From Pseudomonadota bacterium (GTDB taxonomy: Bacteria > Desulfobacterota > Desulfobacteria > Desulfobacterales > RPRI01): a DNA stretch of 64,000 nt. The stretch spans positions 1 through 64,000 of the forward strand of contig JAHITX010000033.1 in NCBI GenBank assembly GCA_018817425.1, written 5' to 3'. The notes beneath the pieces are model-generated. The model had not been told where the DNA came from, did not search any database, and saw nothing but the letters and a program-made list of their open reading frames with translations. Shown here piece by piece: positions 42,606 to 50,966 of this stretch; positions within the stretch are counted from its first letter, which is position 1, and every line of letters starts with the position of its first letter. The position numbers and the translations under genes were made by a program.

Positions 42606-43772
42606 ATGCCTCTTGAAAAAAATAACAGATTTTCTCTGCAAAATCATGATAATACACAGTTTAAGCTGACACCGGTAATTGAATCAACCAAAGGGGCTTC
42701 AGTCGATAAACCTACCTGCTGAGGGCCGCCAACCTCTGCCGGTGGCGGAGAAATAAACGAGAAAGTTCCCGGTTTTATCAAATGGCTATCTACAGGAGCT
42801 GGATATGTGCCTCAAGTTTCCACAAAGCTTACCTTTGCCGATCATCTCGGCACCTGGAAAGCCCGCTGGGGTGTTGGTCGTATGAATTATATGGTACCAC
42901 CCGGCCTTTATGCAATCGGAACACCGACAGAAGATGATCCGGTAATAGTAACCGCTAACTATAAAATGACCTATGACATCGTCCGCAGTGTTCTGACAGG
43001 ATATAATGTCTGGCTTCTCGTCCTTGAAACCTATGGCATCAATGTTTGGTGTGCTGCCGGAAAAGGATCTTTCAGCACACAAGAACTGGTGCAGCGTATA
43101 GCTTTATCCAATCTGGCCAGAATTGTATCTCACCGCCGTCTTATTCTACCGATTTTGGGTGCGCCGGGAGTAGCGGCTCACGAAGTAAAAAGGCAAACCG
43201 GCTTTAACATCAGATATGCGGCAATACGGGCCGGAGATATTGTGCAATATCTGGAAAACAACATGAAAACTACCGCTCAAATGCAGAAACAAACATTCAC
43301 GTTCCGGGAGCGAGCAGTACTCATCCCTGTTGAATTGTTACTGGAAATGAAAGTAACTGTCATTGCAGTGACGACACTGTTTATTATAGCAACAGTGTTG
43401 AATGGGATTCACTGTGGTCTCATGGCAGTTTACGCATATCTTGGCGCTGTGTTTTCCGGTATCGCGGTTGCGCCTCTGCTTCTTCCATGGCTTCCCGGAA
43501 AGAGCTTTGCCTTCAAGGGATTTCTAACAGGATTAGCATGGATTGCTGCCTTTTATTTTCTTGCCGACGGACAAGACTGGAATGTATTAATCATTGCTGC
43601 TGCTTTTCTGGCTATCCCTGCTGTAAGCGCCTTTTACACGCTGAATTTTACCGGATGCACTCCCTTTACTTCACGTTCGGGTGTAAAAAAGGAGATACGG
43701 TTCGCAGTACCTGCTATGGCAATTGCAGTTATACTGAGTGTATTCTTTGTATTTTCGGGAAAATTTCTGTGA
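42606..43772 (+). CDS. hgcA: HgcA, mercury-methylating corrinoid protein, with in-frame TGA (putative Sec39)
   Basis: 388 codons from ATG 42606. The corrinoid domain has the diagnostic cap helix GINVWCAAGKGSF, with Cys149 as the expected lower ligand to cobalt, plus WKARWGVGRMNYMVPPGLYAIG and LILPILGAPGVAAHEVKRQTGF. The C-terminal ~170 residues form about five membrane helices. HgcA passes a methyl group from the corrinoid to Hg(II). TGA at 42720-42722 falls in KPTC-U-GPPTSAGGG, where many relatives have CCGPP; the frame and homology continue through it. No start codon exists between the TGA and GTG 42807, which has AGGAG 8 nt upstream and is the non-Sec alternative start. Such a start would drop conserved residues before VPQVST. 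hgcB follows by 16 bp. Confidence 0.87.
42726..42748 (+). promoter_or_regulatory. SECIS-like stem-loop following the hgcA TGA
   Basis: CCGCC (42726-42730) pairs with GGCGG (42744-42748); after a bulged A, ACC pairs with GGT, leaving loop TCTGCC. That is eight G-C-rich pairs starting 3 nt after the TGA, with a loop G 16 nt downstream. It stands out in this AT-rich DNA. Spacing is at the short end for bacterial SECIS elements. Confidence 0.55.
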
Positions 43773-43788
43773 AAAATCCGGAGGATCT

Positions 43789-44076
43789 GTGAAAGGTTTT
43801 AGCTATCTGAGTAATGTGTCAACACTTAAGCTTGATACAAACAAATGTATTGGTTGCGGCAGATGTTTGGAAGTCTGTCCACACCAGGTGTTTTCATTAG
43901 AAGAAGGAAAAGCTATGATCACCTGTTTCGATGCCTGCATAGAGTGTGGTGCCTGCGCCAGGAATTGTCCTTCGACTGCTCTTTTTGTTGATGCCGGTGT
44001 CGGTTGCGCAAATGGAATAATTAAAGAATGGATTAATGAACAAAATATTTTTTGTGTACGTAATAAGTGCTGCTGA
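43789..44076 (+). CDS. hgcB: HgcB, ferredoxin partner of HgcA
   Basis: 95 residues from GTG 43789, set by GGAGG four bases upstream; an earlier in-frame ATG would read back into hgcA. Two [4Fe-4S] motifs: Cys20/23/26/30 (CIGCGRCLEVCP) and Cys50/53/56/60 (CIECGACARNCP). Cys73 follows in GVGCANG, and the protein ends in the vicinal pair Cys94-Cys95. This arrangement matches what is known of HgcB, where the ferredoxin reduces the HgcA corrinoid and the extra thiols are thought to handle Hg(II). HgcA and HgcB are both required for methylmercury formation. Confidence 0.93.
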   Translation: MKGFSYLSNVSTLKLDTNKCIGCGRCLEVCPHQVFSLEEGKAMITCFDACIECGACARNCPSTALFVDAGVGCANGIIKEWINEQNIFCVRNKCC

Positions 44077-44092
44077 TACATATGAGCAGCAC
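44067..44092 (+). terminator. Stem-loop at the end of hgcB
   Basis: GTGCTGCT (44067-44074) and AGCAGCAC (44085-44092) are perfect arms around a 10-nt loop, overlapping the stop codon. A T-rich stretch appears only about 20 nt later (ACTTTTTTAAAA), so termination strength is uncertain. Confidence 0.45.
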
Positions 44093-44124
44093 AAACTACT
44101 ACTACAAAACTTTTTTAAAATTGA

Positions 44125-44286
44125 AATGATATTTTTTTTACAATCGGGTCAGTGATGGGATTATCAGCAGGTTTTGCTCCAGGGCCGCTTTTAACACTTG
44201 TAATTACTGAAACCCTTCAACACGATATAAATCCGGTATCAAGGTTTCACTCGCTCCGGTTATCACAGATATTCCAATAATCATTT
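44125..44286 (+). pseudogene. Frameshifted remnant of a LysE/RhtB-family exporter
   Basis: Frame 1 reads IFFTIGSVMGLSAGFAPGPLLTLVITETLQHDI, a typical LysE N-terminus. After a small disruption near 44235 a second frame continues with KVSLAPVITDIPII, the next conserved piece of the same family, and then stops. Only about 50 residues of a roughly 200-residue permease remain. The downstream end is overlapped by the opposite-strand gene at 44281. Confidence 0.7.
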
Positions 44287-45093
44287 GATTACTCTAAGCT
44301 TATGGGTTTTTTGCAATATTTTCCATAATTCAAAAATAATAACTGATGAAGCTTTGTAAGTATCAATATTTTTTTCACCGGAAATAATTCGGCATGATTC
44401 CAATAGTTCTGTATTTGCTCCCCATAATCTATAGTTATTTCGTAAAAATAAACCCAGTGTAGAGTTTAAGCTGCCCAATTCCTCATCAGTCATATTCGCA
44501 AGTGTTATCTTATCTTTTAAAGGCATTATTGAAATCAAAGTATCAAGTACTTCTTCAACTGTTTTCGGTAAACCAATCCAATCTGTTCCATCACTTTTCC
44601 CGGGTTTTTTCTGAGCATTATCAAACATGTTTGTATTCATGATGTTTAAATAGATGGCTGCTTCCAAAATGTCCGAAACAATCATATAAATTGCAGGATC
44701 TTTGTTTGCACTTGGCCCTGTTACATTCAAGACCTCAATATCATTGTTTTGCACCCAAATATTAATATCATTTGCTGCTTTAAATGAATTAATTTTATTA
44801 AGGTCCATATGCAAACAAGACTTTTTTTGGTCTTTTGCGTATTTTTGTGTTAATTGAAAATCGTCGGTAAGCTTGCCATGAGAGATTATCAAAATTCCGT
44901 CCGAGTCAATTACGTTTTGTTCCGTGTATATTTTAAAACCGGGACTTTCCGTTTCTTTTAATTTATATTTTTCTGAAATAGGCCCGTCTTCATTAGAAAT
45001 CCACCCACCATGCGCTAAATCAAGCTTTATGGCAACATCCAGTGCAGCCCTTTCAACACCTGTTTGTCCTCCTGATATGATTTTATTAAGCAT
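44281..45093 (-). CDS. Putative molybdenum-carrier-like protein fused to a DUF6794-like domain
   Basis: 270 residues. The N-terminal ~155 residues are the Rossmann-like fold of the putative molybdenum carrier family (IISGGQTGVERAALDVAIKL, GGWISNEDGPISEKY, DSDGILIISHGKLTDD), related to SLOG nucleotide-binding proteins. The C-terminal ~90 residues (LPKTVEEVLDTLISIMPLKD, LGLFLRNNYRLWG) resemble DUF6794. SLOG-type domains often sense nucleotides; true molybdenum binding is not shown for this fold. A GGAAG site precedes the ATG. The fusion is uncommon in my experience; function unknown. Confidence 0.75.
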   Translation of the reverse strand: MLNKIISGGQTGVERAALDVAIKLDLAHGGWISNEDGPISEKYKLKETESPGFKIYTEQNVIDSDGILIISHGKLTDDFQLTQKYAKDQKKSCLHMDLNKINSFKAANDINIWVQNNDIEVLNVTGPSANKDPAIYMIVSDILEAAIYLNIMNTNMFDNAQKKPGKSDGTDWIGLPKTVEEVLDTLISIMPLKDKITLANMTDEELGSLNSTLGLFLRNNYRLWGANTELLESCRIISGEKNIDTYKASSVIIFELWKILQKTHKLRVIK

Positions 45094-45427
45094 TTCTTCC
45101 TTAACTATTCAATGTAGTAGTAGTTATATATCTTTTCATCAGAGCATCTCTCACCGATTTTTAAGAATAAATAAATTAAACATTTTTCAAAGGTCTCGCA
45201 ACAGCGCGCACATTTCCTGGTAGGTTCAGTGCTGATATTCTTATAAATATATTATGATTTTATAAAAAAATGTCAATTTGAATTATGCATATCCTCAGGA
45301 TAACCGCATTTATTAGATTTTGTCCTTGCACCGGTAATATTACCTGTATTATTAATTAAAAATTCAGTTTGAATCTTCCCGCTGCATTCAAACGGGAAAT
45401 GCGCTCTTTACCGGTTTGAAAATGAAA

Positions 45428-45570
45428 GAGCCACTTTCAAAACGTTTCAGTTTGGTCAAGCTCAGGGCGGGCGAAAATTTCAACCACAGGAATACATTTA
45501 GTATTTCGAGGATTGAAATTTGAGCCCAACGCTTAAGATCGGCCAAAATGGGGCGTTTTGAAACTGGCTC
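45428..45570. repeat. MITE-like palindromic repeat, copy B (143 bp)
   Basis: Ends GAGCCACTTTCAAAACG and CGTTTTGAAACTGGCTC. This is the shortest copy, in which the two palindromic halves meet at GAGGATTGAAATTTGAGCCC. It lies in the 494-bp gap between the carrier-like gene and the sulfotransferase gene; the rest of that gap holds CAGGATAACCGCATTTA (45296-45312) and nothing else recognised. It ends 18 bp before the next gene's start codon. Confidence 0.85.
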
Positions 45571-45587
45571 GAAAGGATATAATAAGC

Positions 45588-46328
45588 ATGGCCCTTCAAA
45601 TTATTGGCGCAGGATTTGGGCGTACCGGCACATTATCCATTTATTCAGCGCTTAATCAGCTTGGTTTTCCTTGTTATCATATGTACGAAGTACTGGAGAA
45701 AAAGGAAAATAAATCACATGTGGATTTTTGGTTTAAGGTAGCAAATGCTGAACCCGGAACACAGCAGGATTGGGAACAAATATTTTCAAAATATACAGCC
45801 GCGATAGATAACCCGGCGTGTTGTGTGTGGCGTGAACTGATGGCTGCCTACCCTGATGCCAAAGTATTGCTTACTGTTCACCCAGGTGGTGCCCAGGCAT
45901 GGTATGAAAGCTCCATGAACACCATCTATCCGATGGTATATATGTGGCAGTTCAAAGTACTTGAATTTGCCACTCCTCACGCGCGCAAGCTTGGCAGTAT
46001 GATTAGAAAGCTTGTCTGGCAACGCTCACATAAGGGAATCATGAATAATCGTGATAAGGCCATTGCCCACTATCACCAGCATATTGACCATGTAAAAGCA
46101 AGTGTTCCGGAAGACCGGCTTCTTCTGTTTTCAGTTGATCAAGGCTGGAAGCCACTTTGTGACTTTCTCGGTGTTGCTGTGCCTGAGTCTGAATTTCCCA
46201 GACTCAATGATCGTGAAGCATTCAAAAAGAAATTTAAGGAGCTGACTTTGGCTGCCCTCATAGTCATTGGTCTTGGTTTGATAACTTCAACAGGCCTGGT
46301 TTATGCGGCAATAAGATTTTTCTTATAG
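45588..46328 (+). CDS. Sulfotransferase-family protein with C-terminal membrane helix
   Basis: 246 residues from ATG 45588 (AAAGGAT upstream). N-terminal GAGFGRTGTLSIYSALNQLG is the PAPS 5'-phosphosulfate loop of the prokaryotic/animal sulfotransferase_4 group. Then come HMYEVLEKKENKSHVDFW, YPDAKVLLTVHPGGAQAWYES (second PAPS-binding region, with VHPGG where VR is usual) and FLGVAVPESEFPRLND. The last 20 residues are a membrane helix (ALIVIGLGLITSTGLVYAA). Acceptor unknown. The ribosome site lies directly beside repeat copy B. Confidence 0.82.
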   Translation: MALQIIGAGFGRTGTLSIYSALNQLGFPCYHMYEVLEKKENKSHVDFWFKVANAEPGTQQDWEQIFSKYTAAIDNPACCVWRELMAAYPDAKVLLTVHPGGAQAWYESSMNTIYPMVYMWQFKVLEFATPHARKLGSMIRKLVWQRSHKGIMNNRDKAIAHYHQHIDHVKASVPEDRLLLFSVDQGWKPLCDFLGVAVPESEFPRLNDREAFKKKFKELTLAALIVIGLGLITSTGLVYAAIRFFL

Positions 46329-46360
46329 GAGGAGTATGCTTTTTAAGTAAGAGGGTAATT

Positions 46361-46714
46361 TTATTTAATGATGGTAAATTTTGATTTTTGTATAGCCCTC
46401 TTCTTTTTACTTTTTTTATCAAAAAGTGTCAAAAGAGCTGCCCGGCAAATTACTTCAGGACGCTTTTCATTTTCCCATAATCCGGCTTCGGCATATCCCA
46501 TGCCGGCTATTTTTGAAATAACCAGCTGCGCCTTTGAAAGATCCTGTGAATATTGTGTTAACTTGCCAAACACGGATTCGCCGGTTTCAGTAATAAATAT
46601 CTCAGTATCGCCCATGATCGGATCAGGCACTACTTTATTTTTCATTATCTTTTCAGCTACAAAAATATTTAAAGTCCGCCCGGCTTTTAGTTCCTGAATA
46701 TCATCTCTATTCAT
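46361..46714 (-). CDS. Small protein with a phage ABA-sandwich-like domain
   Basis: 117 residues, cytosolic. TLNIFVAEKIMKNKVVPDP near the N-terminus, YSQDLSKAQLVISKIAGMG in the middle and RPEVICRAALLTL toward the end match the pattern of the Phage ABA sandwich domain (L..LVAEKVM / YS.D...A..V / A.CRAALLA). That domain occurs in phage and in stand-alone bacterial proteins of unknown role. Ends in a lysine-rich tail. Recognition is from memory, so moderate. Confidence 0.6.
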   Translation of the reverse strand: MNRDDIQELKAGRTLNIFVAEKIMKNKVVPDPIMGDTEIFITETGESVFGKLTQYSQDLSKAQLVISKIAGMGYAEAGLWENEKRPEVICRAALLTLFDKKSKKKRAIQKSKFTIIK

Positions 46715-46802
46715 ATAATGTATAATTATTTCTCTTATTGTAAATTAAAAAGGTAGACTCACTTTCGTATTATCTTTTATCAGGATTTTTAACTGAGATT
46801 TA

Positions 46803-47618
46803 TTAAAAAACATCACTTATCAAATCGCTTAAAGTGTCAATAAGCTTTTCATCATCTGTAAGCGGAAGACATATTGCAGACATACAGGCTTCTTTAACCG
46901 GAATATCAGAGCTTATAAGCTTTGCCGCATAAATTAAAAGTCGGGTGCTGGCTCCTTCTGTTAACCCGTGCTCACGCATAGTCCTGATTTTACCGGCAAG
47001 AAAGACAAGCTTTAATGCCATATCATCTGATACTCCACCTTCATGAGATACAATCTTTGCTTCTTTGTCAGCTTCCGGATAATCGAACGCCATCGCTATA
47101 AACCTTTGCCGTGTGCTTTGTTTCATATCTTTTAATACAGACTGATAGCCCGGATTATATGAAACAACCAGCATGAAATCAGGATGCGCAACAATTACTT
47201 CTCCTGTTTTATCGATTCCAAGAGTTCTGCGATAATCAGTAAGAGGATGAATAACAACAGTTGAATCTTTTCTGGCTTCAACAATTTCATCCAGATAACA
47301 AATTGCTCCCATACGAACTGCTTTTGTTAAGGGGCCGTCCATCCAGACTGTTTCATCATTTTTCAGCAAAAAACGGCCCACAAGGTCTGTTGCAAAAAGG
47401 TCTTCATGGCAGGCAACAGTTATAAGAGGCCGTTTTAAACGATACGCCATATATTCGACAAACCTTGTTTTACCGCATCCCGTAGGACCTTTCAGCATAA
47501 CAGGGAGCTTTGTAGCATAGGCCCGCTCAAATAAATCAATTTCATTCTTGCAAGGAATATAATAAGGTTCTTTTTCTATTAGATTAGAATCTCCTTCCCA
47601 TCCGTTATTATCTTTCAT
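46803..47618 (-). CDS. CbbQ/NirQ/NorQ-type MoxR AAA+ ATPase
   Basis: 271 residues from ATG 47618. Walker A is [21 protein letters not shown], with the preceding [17 protein letters not shown] typical of this group; Walker B is [15 protein letters not shown]; sensor 1 is LVVSYNPGY. These ATPases, with a VWA-domain partner (CbbO/NorD), remodel or activate metalloenzymes such as Rubisco, NO reductase or gas-vesicle assemblies. No VWA partner is present within the window near it, so the client is unknown. Confidence 0.88.
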   Translation of the reverse strand: MKDNNGWEGDSNLIEKEPYYIPCKNEIDLFERAYATKLPVMLKGPTGCGKTRFVEYMAYRLKRPLITVACHEDLFATDLVGRFLLKNDETVWMDGPLTKAVRMGAICYLDEIVEARKDSTVVIHPLTDYRRTLGIDKTGEVIVAHPDFMLVVSYNPGYQSVLKDMKQSTRQRFIAMAFDYPEADKEAKIVSHEGGVSDDMALKLVFLAGKIRTMREHGLTEGASTRLLIYAAKLISSDIPVKEACMSAICLPLTDDEKLIDTLSDLISDVF

Positions 47619-47869
47619 CAAGTACTTTCTCCTGAAAAGGGATATTTTTATTTTCTAACTGTCAAGGGTTTGACAATATATAAATAAATTGCAGGCGTCA
47701 AAAAACAGACATTTAAGTATGGAACATATGACTCCTTTGCCATGCCTTGATATTTTTTATATCTATTATTTAATTGCAGAATTTACAACATACAAATCGG
47801 ATGTTTTATAGAAATATGACAGGAAGGCTTTTGCTTTTGATGACACTCAAATCAGTGTATGATTTTATT

Positions 47870-49423
47870 CTATTTATCGAGGATACTTCTTACTTTTTGT
47901 ATAAAGTCTTCATAATATATAGGCTTTTCAATATATTCAACTTCATGCTCTAAAAGCCCCTTATCGGCTAATATATCAGAAGAATATCCGCTCATAAACA
48001 GTATTTTTATATCTGGTTGTATCTGTTTTATACAATCGCAAACTTCTTTACCATTTTTTCGGGGCATTATCGAATCCATAACTATAAGTGAAATATCTTT
48101 GTTCTCACGGTACTTGCTGATGGCATCCGTTCCGTCTTTTGCCCCAATGGCTTTATAGCCAAATCTGTTAAGAATATCGATGATAAAATATCTTACATCA
48201 TCATCATCTTCAGCGACTAAAATTACCTCTTTTCCGGATCTTATCTGTCTAATATCCGATGGCAACATTGCATGTGTCATACTTTTGACTATAGGAAAAT
48301 ATACACTAAAGGTTGCACCCTGATCAGGTTTACTGAAGACAGTAATATATCCTTTATGCTGTTTAAGTATCCCATAAACAGTGGACAGACCAAGCCCGGT
48401 TCCTTTGCCTACTTCTTTAGTGGTAAAAAAGGGATTATATATCTTTTCAATAGTGTCTTTATTTATACCAGTTCCGGTATCAGATACCTCAATAACTGCA
48501 TATCTTCCCGGTTTGCCAAATCCGTGCGTTTTTACAAATTCTTCGTCCAGTTCACCAGTTCTGGTTGATAACTTCAAATCCCCTCCTGACGGCATTGCGT
48601 CTTTTGCATTGACTATAAGATTAAAGAGTATTTGATCAATTTGAGTGGGATCTGCCATAATAATAACGTCTTCAGGTGAAAGATCAGTTGTTAACCTGAT
48701 ATCTTCGGTTATGAGGCGTTCTAAAAGATTTTTAGTTTCATTTATTATAGTATTAATGTTTAATGGTTTTAAGGCAATAGGTTGCTGTCTGCTGAACGTT
48801 AAAAGCTTTTGAGTCAAGCTTGCCGCCTTTTGAGAAGCAAGTAGTATTTGATCCACATAATGTCTTGATGGATCAGATTTATCTATATTCAATTGAAGAA
48901 GATTGCCATAACCTGCCAGTATTGTAATAATATTGTTGAAGTCATGTGCAATTCCGCCTGCAAGATTTCCTATAGCTTCCATTTTTTGAGCCTGAAGAAG
49001 CTGGGATTCAAGATCATTTTCTTTCGAAATATCAATGATTGAACCTGAAACCATGGGTTTTTCATTGTTGATGGAAAAGTTTACTGCAATTTGCACCCTT
49101 ATAATCTGACCGTCTTTTCTTATAATATCAAGTGTTTGTTCACAATTATATTTTTCTTCATTCAGATATTTTTCAAGTGTTTTCAAAACGATTTTGTGCT
49201 CTCTTGGATGCACCAGATCTGTCGGACCCATCCGGTCTATAATCTCATCATAAGTATAACCCGATAGCTCACAAAAACTTTTATTTACAAAAGTAAACAG
49301 CCCATCCTGGATAACATAAAATGCTGCCTGAGAATTTTCCACAAGAAAACGATAGATAGCTTCCGGTGCATCAAAAGAGATTTTTGTATTATCAGTTGCA
49401 AGGTGGTTCGCTAGTAGGCTCAT
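47870..49423 (-). CDS. Hybrid histidine kinase: PAS-HisKA-HATPase-REC
   Basis: 517 residues, no membrane segment. PAS domain about 25-135 (NSQAAFYVIQDGLFTFVNKS). HisKA about 155-215 with the phospho-His in GGIAHDFNNIITILAGYGN. HATPase with N box NLIVNAKDAMPSGG and G boxes VSDTGTGINKD and GKGTGLGLSTVYGIL. C-terminal receiver about 395-515 with the phospho-Asp in LIVMDSIMPRKNG. Cytosolic sensor of the NtrB-like HDFNN group; phosphate probably passes to its own receiver. AGGA upstream of the ATG. No partner regulator adjoins. Confidence 0.92.
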   Translation of the reverse strand: MSLLANHLATDNTKISFDAPEAIYRFLVENSQAAFYVIQDGLFTFVNKSFCELSGYTYDEIIDRMGPTDLVHPREHKIVLKTLEKYLNEEKYNCEQTLDIIRKDGQIIRVQIAVNFSINNEKPMVSGSIIDISKENDLESQLLQAQKMEAIGNLAGGIAHDFNNIITILAGYGNLLQLNIDKSDPSRHYVDQILLASQKAASLTQKLLTFSRQQPIALKPLNINTIINETKNLLERLITEDIRLTTDLSPEDVIIMADPTQIDQILFNLIVNAKDAMPSGGDLKLSTRTGELDEEFVKTHGFGKPGRYAVIEVSDTGTGINKDTIEKIYNPFFTTKEVGKGTGLGLSTVYGILKQHKGYITVFSKPDQGATFSVYFPIVKSMTHAMLPSDIRQIRSGKEVILVAEDDDDVRYFIIDILNRFGYKAIGAKDGTDAISKYRENKDISLIVMDSIMPRKNGKEVCDCIKQIQPDIKILFMSGYSSDILADKGLLEHEVEYIEKPIYYEDFIQKVRSILDK

Positions 49424-49528
49424 AAAATCCTGTTCGTTTATAGTTGCATAAAGCTTTTATATGCATTATTCAGGCCAACTTATATGATTATTATTGTTTT
49501 AATCGATAAGCAGAAAAGGTTTTAAGAT

Positions 49529-49560
49529 AAGAACCCCATTTTATATTTAATGAGGTTCTT
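49529..49560 (-). terminator. Stem-loop after the EF-hand gene
   Basis: AAGAACC (49529-49535) and GGTTCTT (49554-49560) flank an AT-rich loop, about 25 bp beyond the EF-hand stop. A T-run on the minus strand is weak, so the call is tentative. Confidence 0.4.
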
Positions 49561-49582
49561 TGCCTTCAAATAATTCAGATTT

Positions 49583-50077
49583 CTATGTTGTTACATCAAG
49601 AAGCGAACTACTTACCCCGCTGTTAACATTTTCAACCAGCTTTGACAGATACGCACTTAACGAACCTGTGTCACTTGCTGATGCCGATCCATCATTTGTT
49701 GAAAGATTTTTAATAAAATCCATCAATATTGACATCTGATCGCTGCTCTGATCCGATCCATATGCTGACATGGCATTTTGCATTTGCGCAGGCGGGGGTG
49801 GAGGTGGATTATCTTTCATAAAAGTTCCAAGCTCATCACTGCTCAATGTTCCGTCACTGTCAACATCGTATGTGGAAAAAACATCATCGACATTGAAAGA
49901 ATTTCCAGTGCTCTCCGAAAGCTTCTTGGCAAAGTCCGAAAATTCGGTCTTATCGATCCCGGAATCACTATTGCTGTCTATCTTGCTAAACAGGTCATCA
50001 TTACGCTGCTGCATGGCTTGTGCATTAAACTGAGACACATAGCTGTAATTGTCTATGCCGCTTATACTACTTGACAT
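49583..50077 (-). CDS. EF-hand calcium-binding protein
   Basis: 164 residues. Two EF-hand loops are visible: DSNSDSGIDKTEF (about residues 34-46) and DVDSDGTLSSDEL (about 70-82), each with Asp/Asn at positions 1, 3 and 5 and Glu at 12. A proline run (NPPPPPPAQ) and a Ser-rich C-terminus follow. No signal peptide. Similar short EF-hand proteins with SISGIDNYSYVSQ-like N-termini occur widely in proteobacteria; their role is not known. A strong AAAGGAGG site sits before the ATG. Confidence 0.85.
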   Translation of the reverse strand: MSSSISGIDNYSYVSQFNAQAMQQRNDDLFSKIDSNSDSGIDKTEFSDFAKKLSESTGNSFNVDDVFSTYDVDSDGTLSSDELGTFMKDNPPPPPPAQMQNAMSAYGSDQSSDQMSILMDFIKNLSTNDGSASASDTGSLSAYLSKLVENVNSGVSSSLLDVTT

Positions 50078-50308
50078 ATTTTACCTCCTTTTTTTAGATT
50101 AATACTTTAAAAATATTCCTGTTCCAATTGCCTAATCCTTTATTTCAACAATTAAAATTATTACTCACCCCCTTTTAAATAATAGATTATTGGACCCATA
50201 AAAGGGGATATAGCAATAATAAGGCCATGTTAAAACATATCGGTTTCTATAAGTTACTTTTAACAACCAATTTCGGCAGCGGAATAAAAAAATATAACTT
50301 CTTCTTTA

Positions 50309-50473
50309 GAGCCACTTTCAAAACGTTTCAGTTTGGTCAAGCTCAAGGCGGGCGAAAATTTCAACCACAGGAATACATTTAGTATTTCGAGGATAGCGCT
50401 AAAGCTTCACTTCGTGCGAAATTTGAGCCCAACGCTTAAGATCGGCCAAAATGGGATGTTTTGAACCTGGCTC
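50309..50473. repeat. MITE-like palindromic repeat, copy C (165 bp)
   Basis: Ends GAGCCACTTTCAAAACG and TTTTGAACCTGGCTC, centre GAGGATAGCGCTAAAGCTTC. Same orientation as copies A and B. It lies in the ~600-bp gap between the EF-hand gene and the first OrfA-like gene; the rest of that gap shows no gene. Confidence 0.85.
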
Positions 50474-50680
50474 TTTAGTATATGACATTTCAAATGGAAT
50501 ACATTTACGGATATGCAAAAACAACCGGCAGAGAGCCGATATGCCCCGGTTCGGAATAAAATAAGTTGAGTTTACTTCAAACGGCTTAATATGAAAAACC
50601 CTTTTACGCTTTTGCAAAAAGACGGTTTTTTGTTTTTAAAAATTACCAGGATTGTAAAAATTCAAATTACGGACTTGCAA

Positions 50681-50881
50681 CTATTTATCCGGCCTTCTTG
50701 CCCGTCTCTTATCATCAAATATATTCACAGCTTTTTTTAAGAATAATGATTTCCAGTTTTTGATCTGATTGGGATGCAGTGCGTATTGTGTAGCCAAGTC
50801 GTTTAGGCTCTTCTTATTATTAATTAATTCTAAAACCACTTTAGCCTTAAAGTCACCGGTATATGTTTTGCGATTATTCAT
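50681..50881 (-). CDS. Short IS3-family OrfA-like HTH protein, copy 1
   Basis: 66 residues from ATG 50881 (AGGAAAG 8 nt upstream; an upstream ATG at 50917 adds 12). KTYTGDFKAKVVLELINNKK and LHPNQIKNWKSLFL are the helix-turn-helix of IS3/IS911 OrfA transposase subunits. It stops about 30 residues earlier than a normal OrfA, has no leucine zipper, and no OrfB follows. A second copy of exactly the same length lies at 51364. Either both are relics of one decayed element, or a short DNA-binding protein has been kept. Confidence 0.7.
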   Translation of the reverse strand: MNNRKTYTGDFKAKVVLELINNKKSLNDLATQYALHPNQIKNWKSLFLKKAVNIFDDKRRARRPDK

Positions 50882-50966
50882 TAAATAAACTTTCCTGTAG
50901 AAATATATATATTTCATAACGTAACTTAAACATAAGATAATTATTTTAAAAAAGAGAGTTACAGAC

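Noticed and set aside
42807-43772. hgcA beginning at GTG 42807
   Set aside because: Kept as an alternative only: the AGGAG site is reasonable, but the start would remove HgcA-like residues upstream of VPQVST, and the longer frame explains the TGA and hairpin together.
50399-50617. 72-codon ORF on the minus strand
   Set aside because: Its C-terminal half is the palindromic repeat read in frame (the same ADLKRWAQIS peptide appears at the end of the MaoC gene), and the rest has no homology or good ribosome site.
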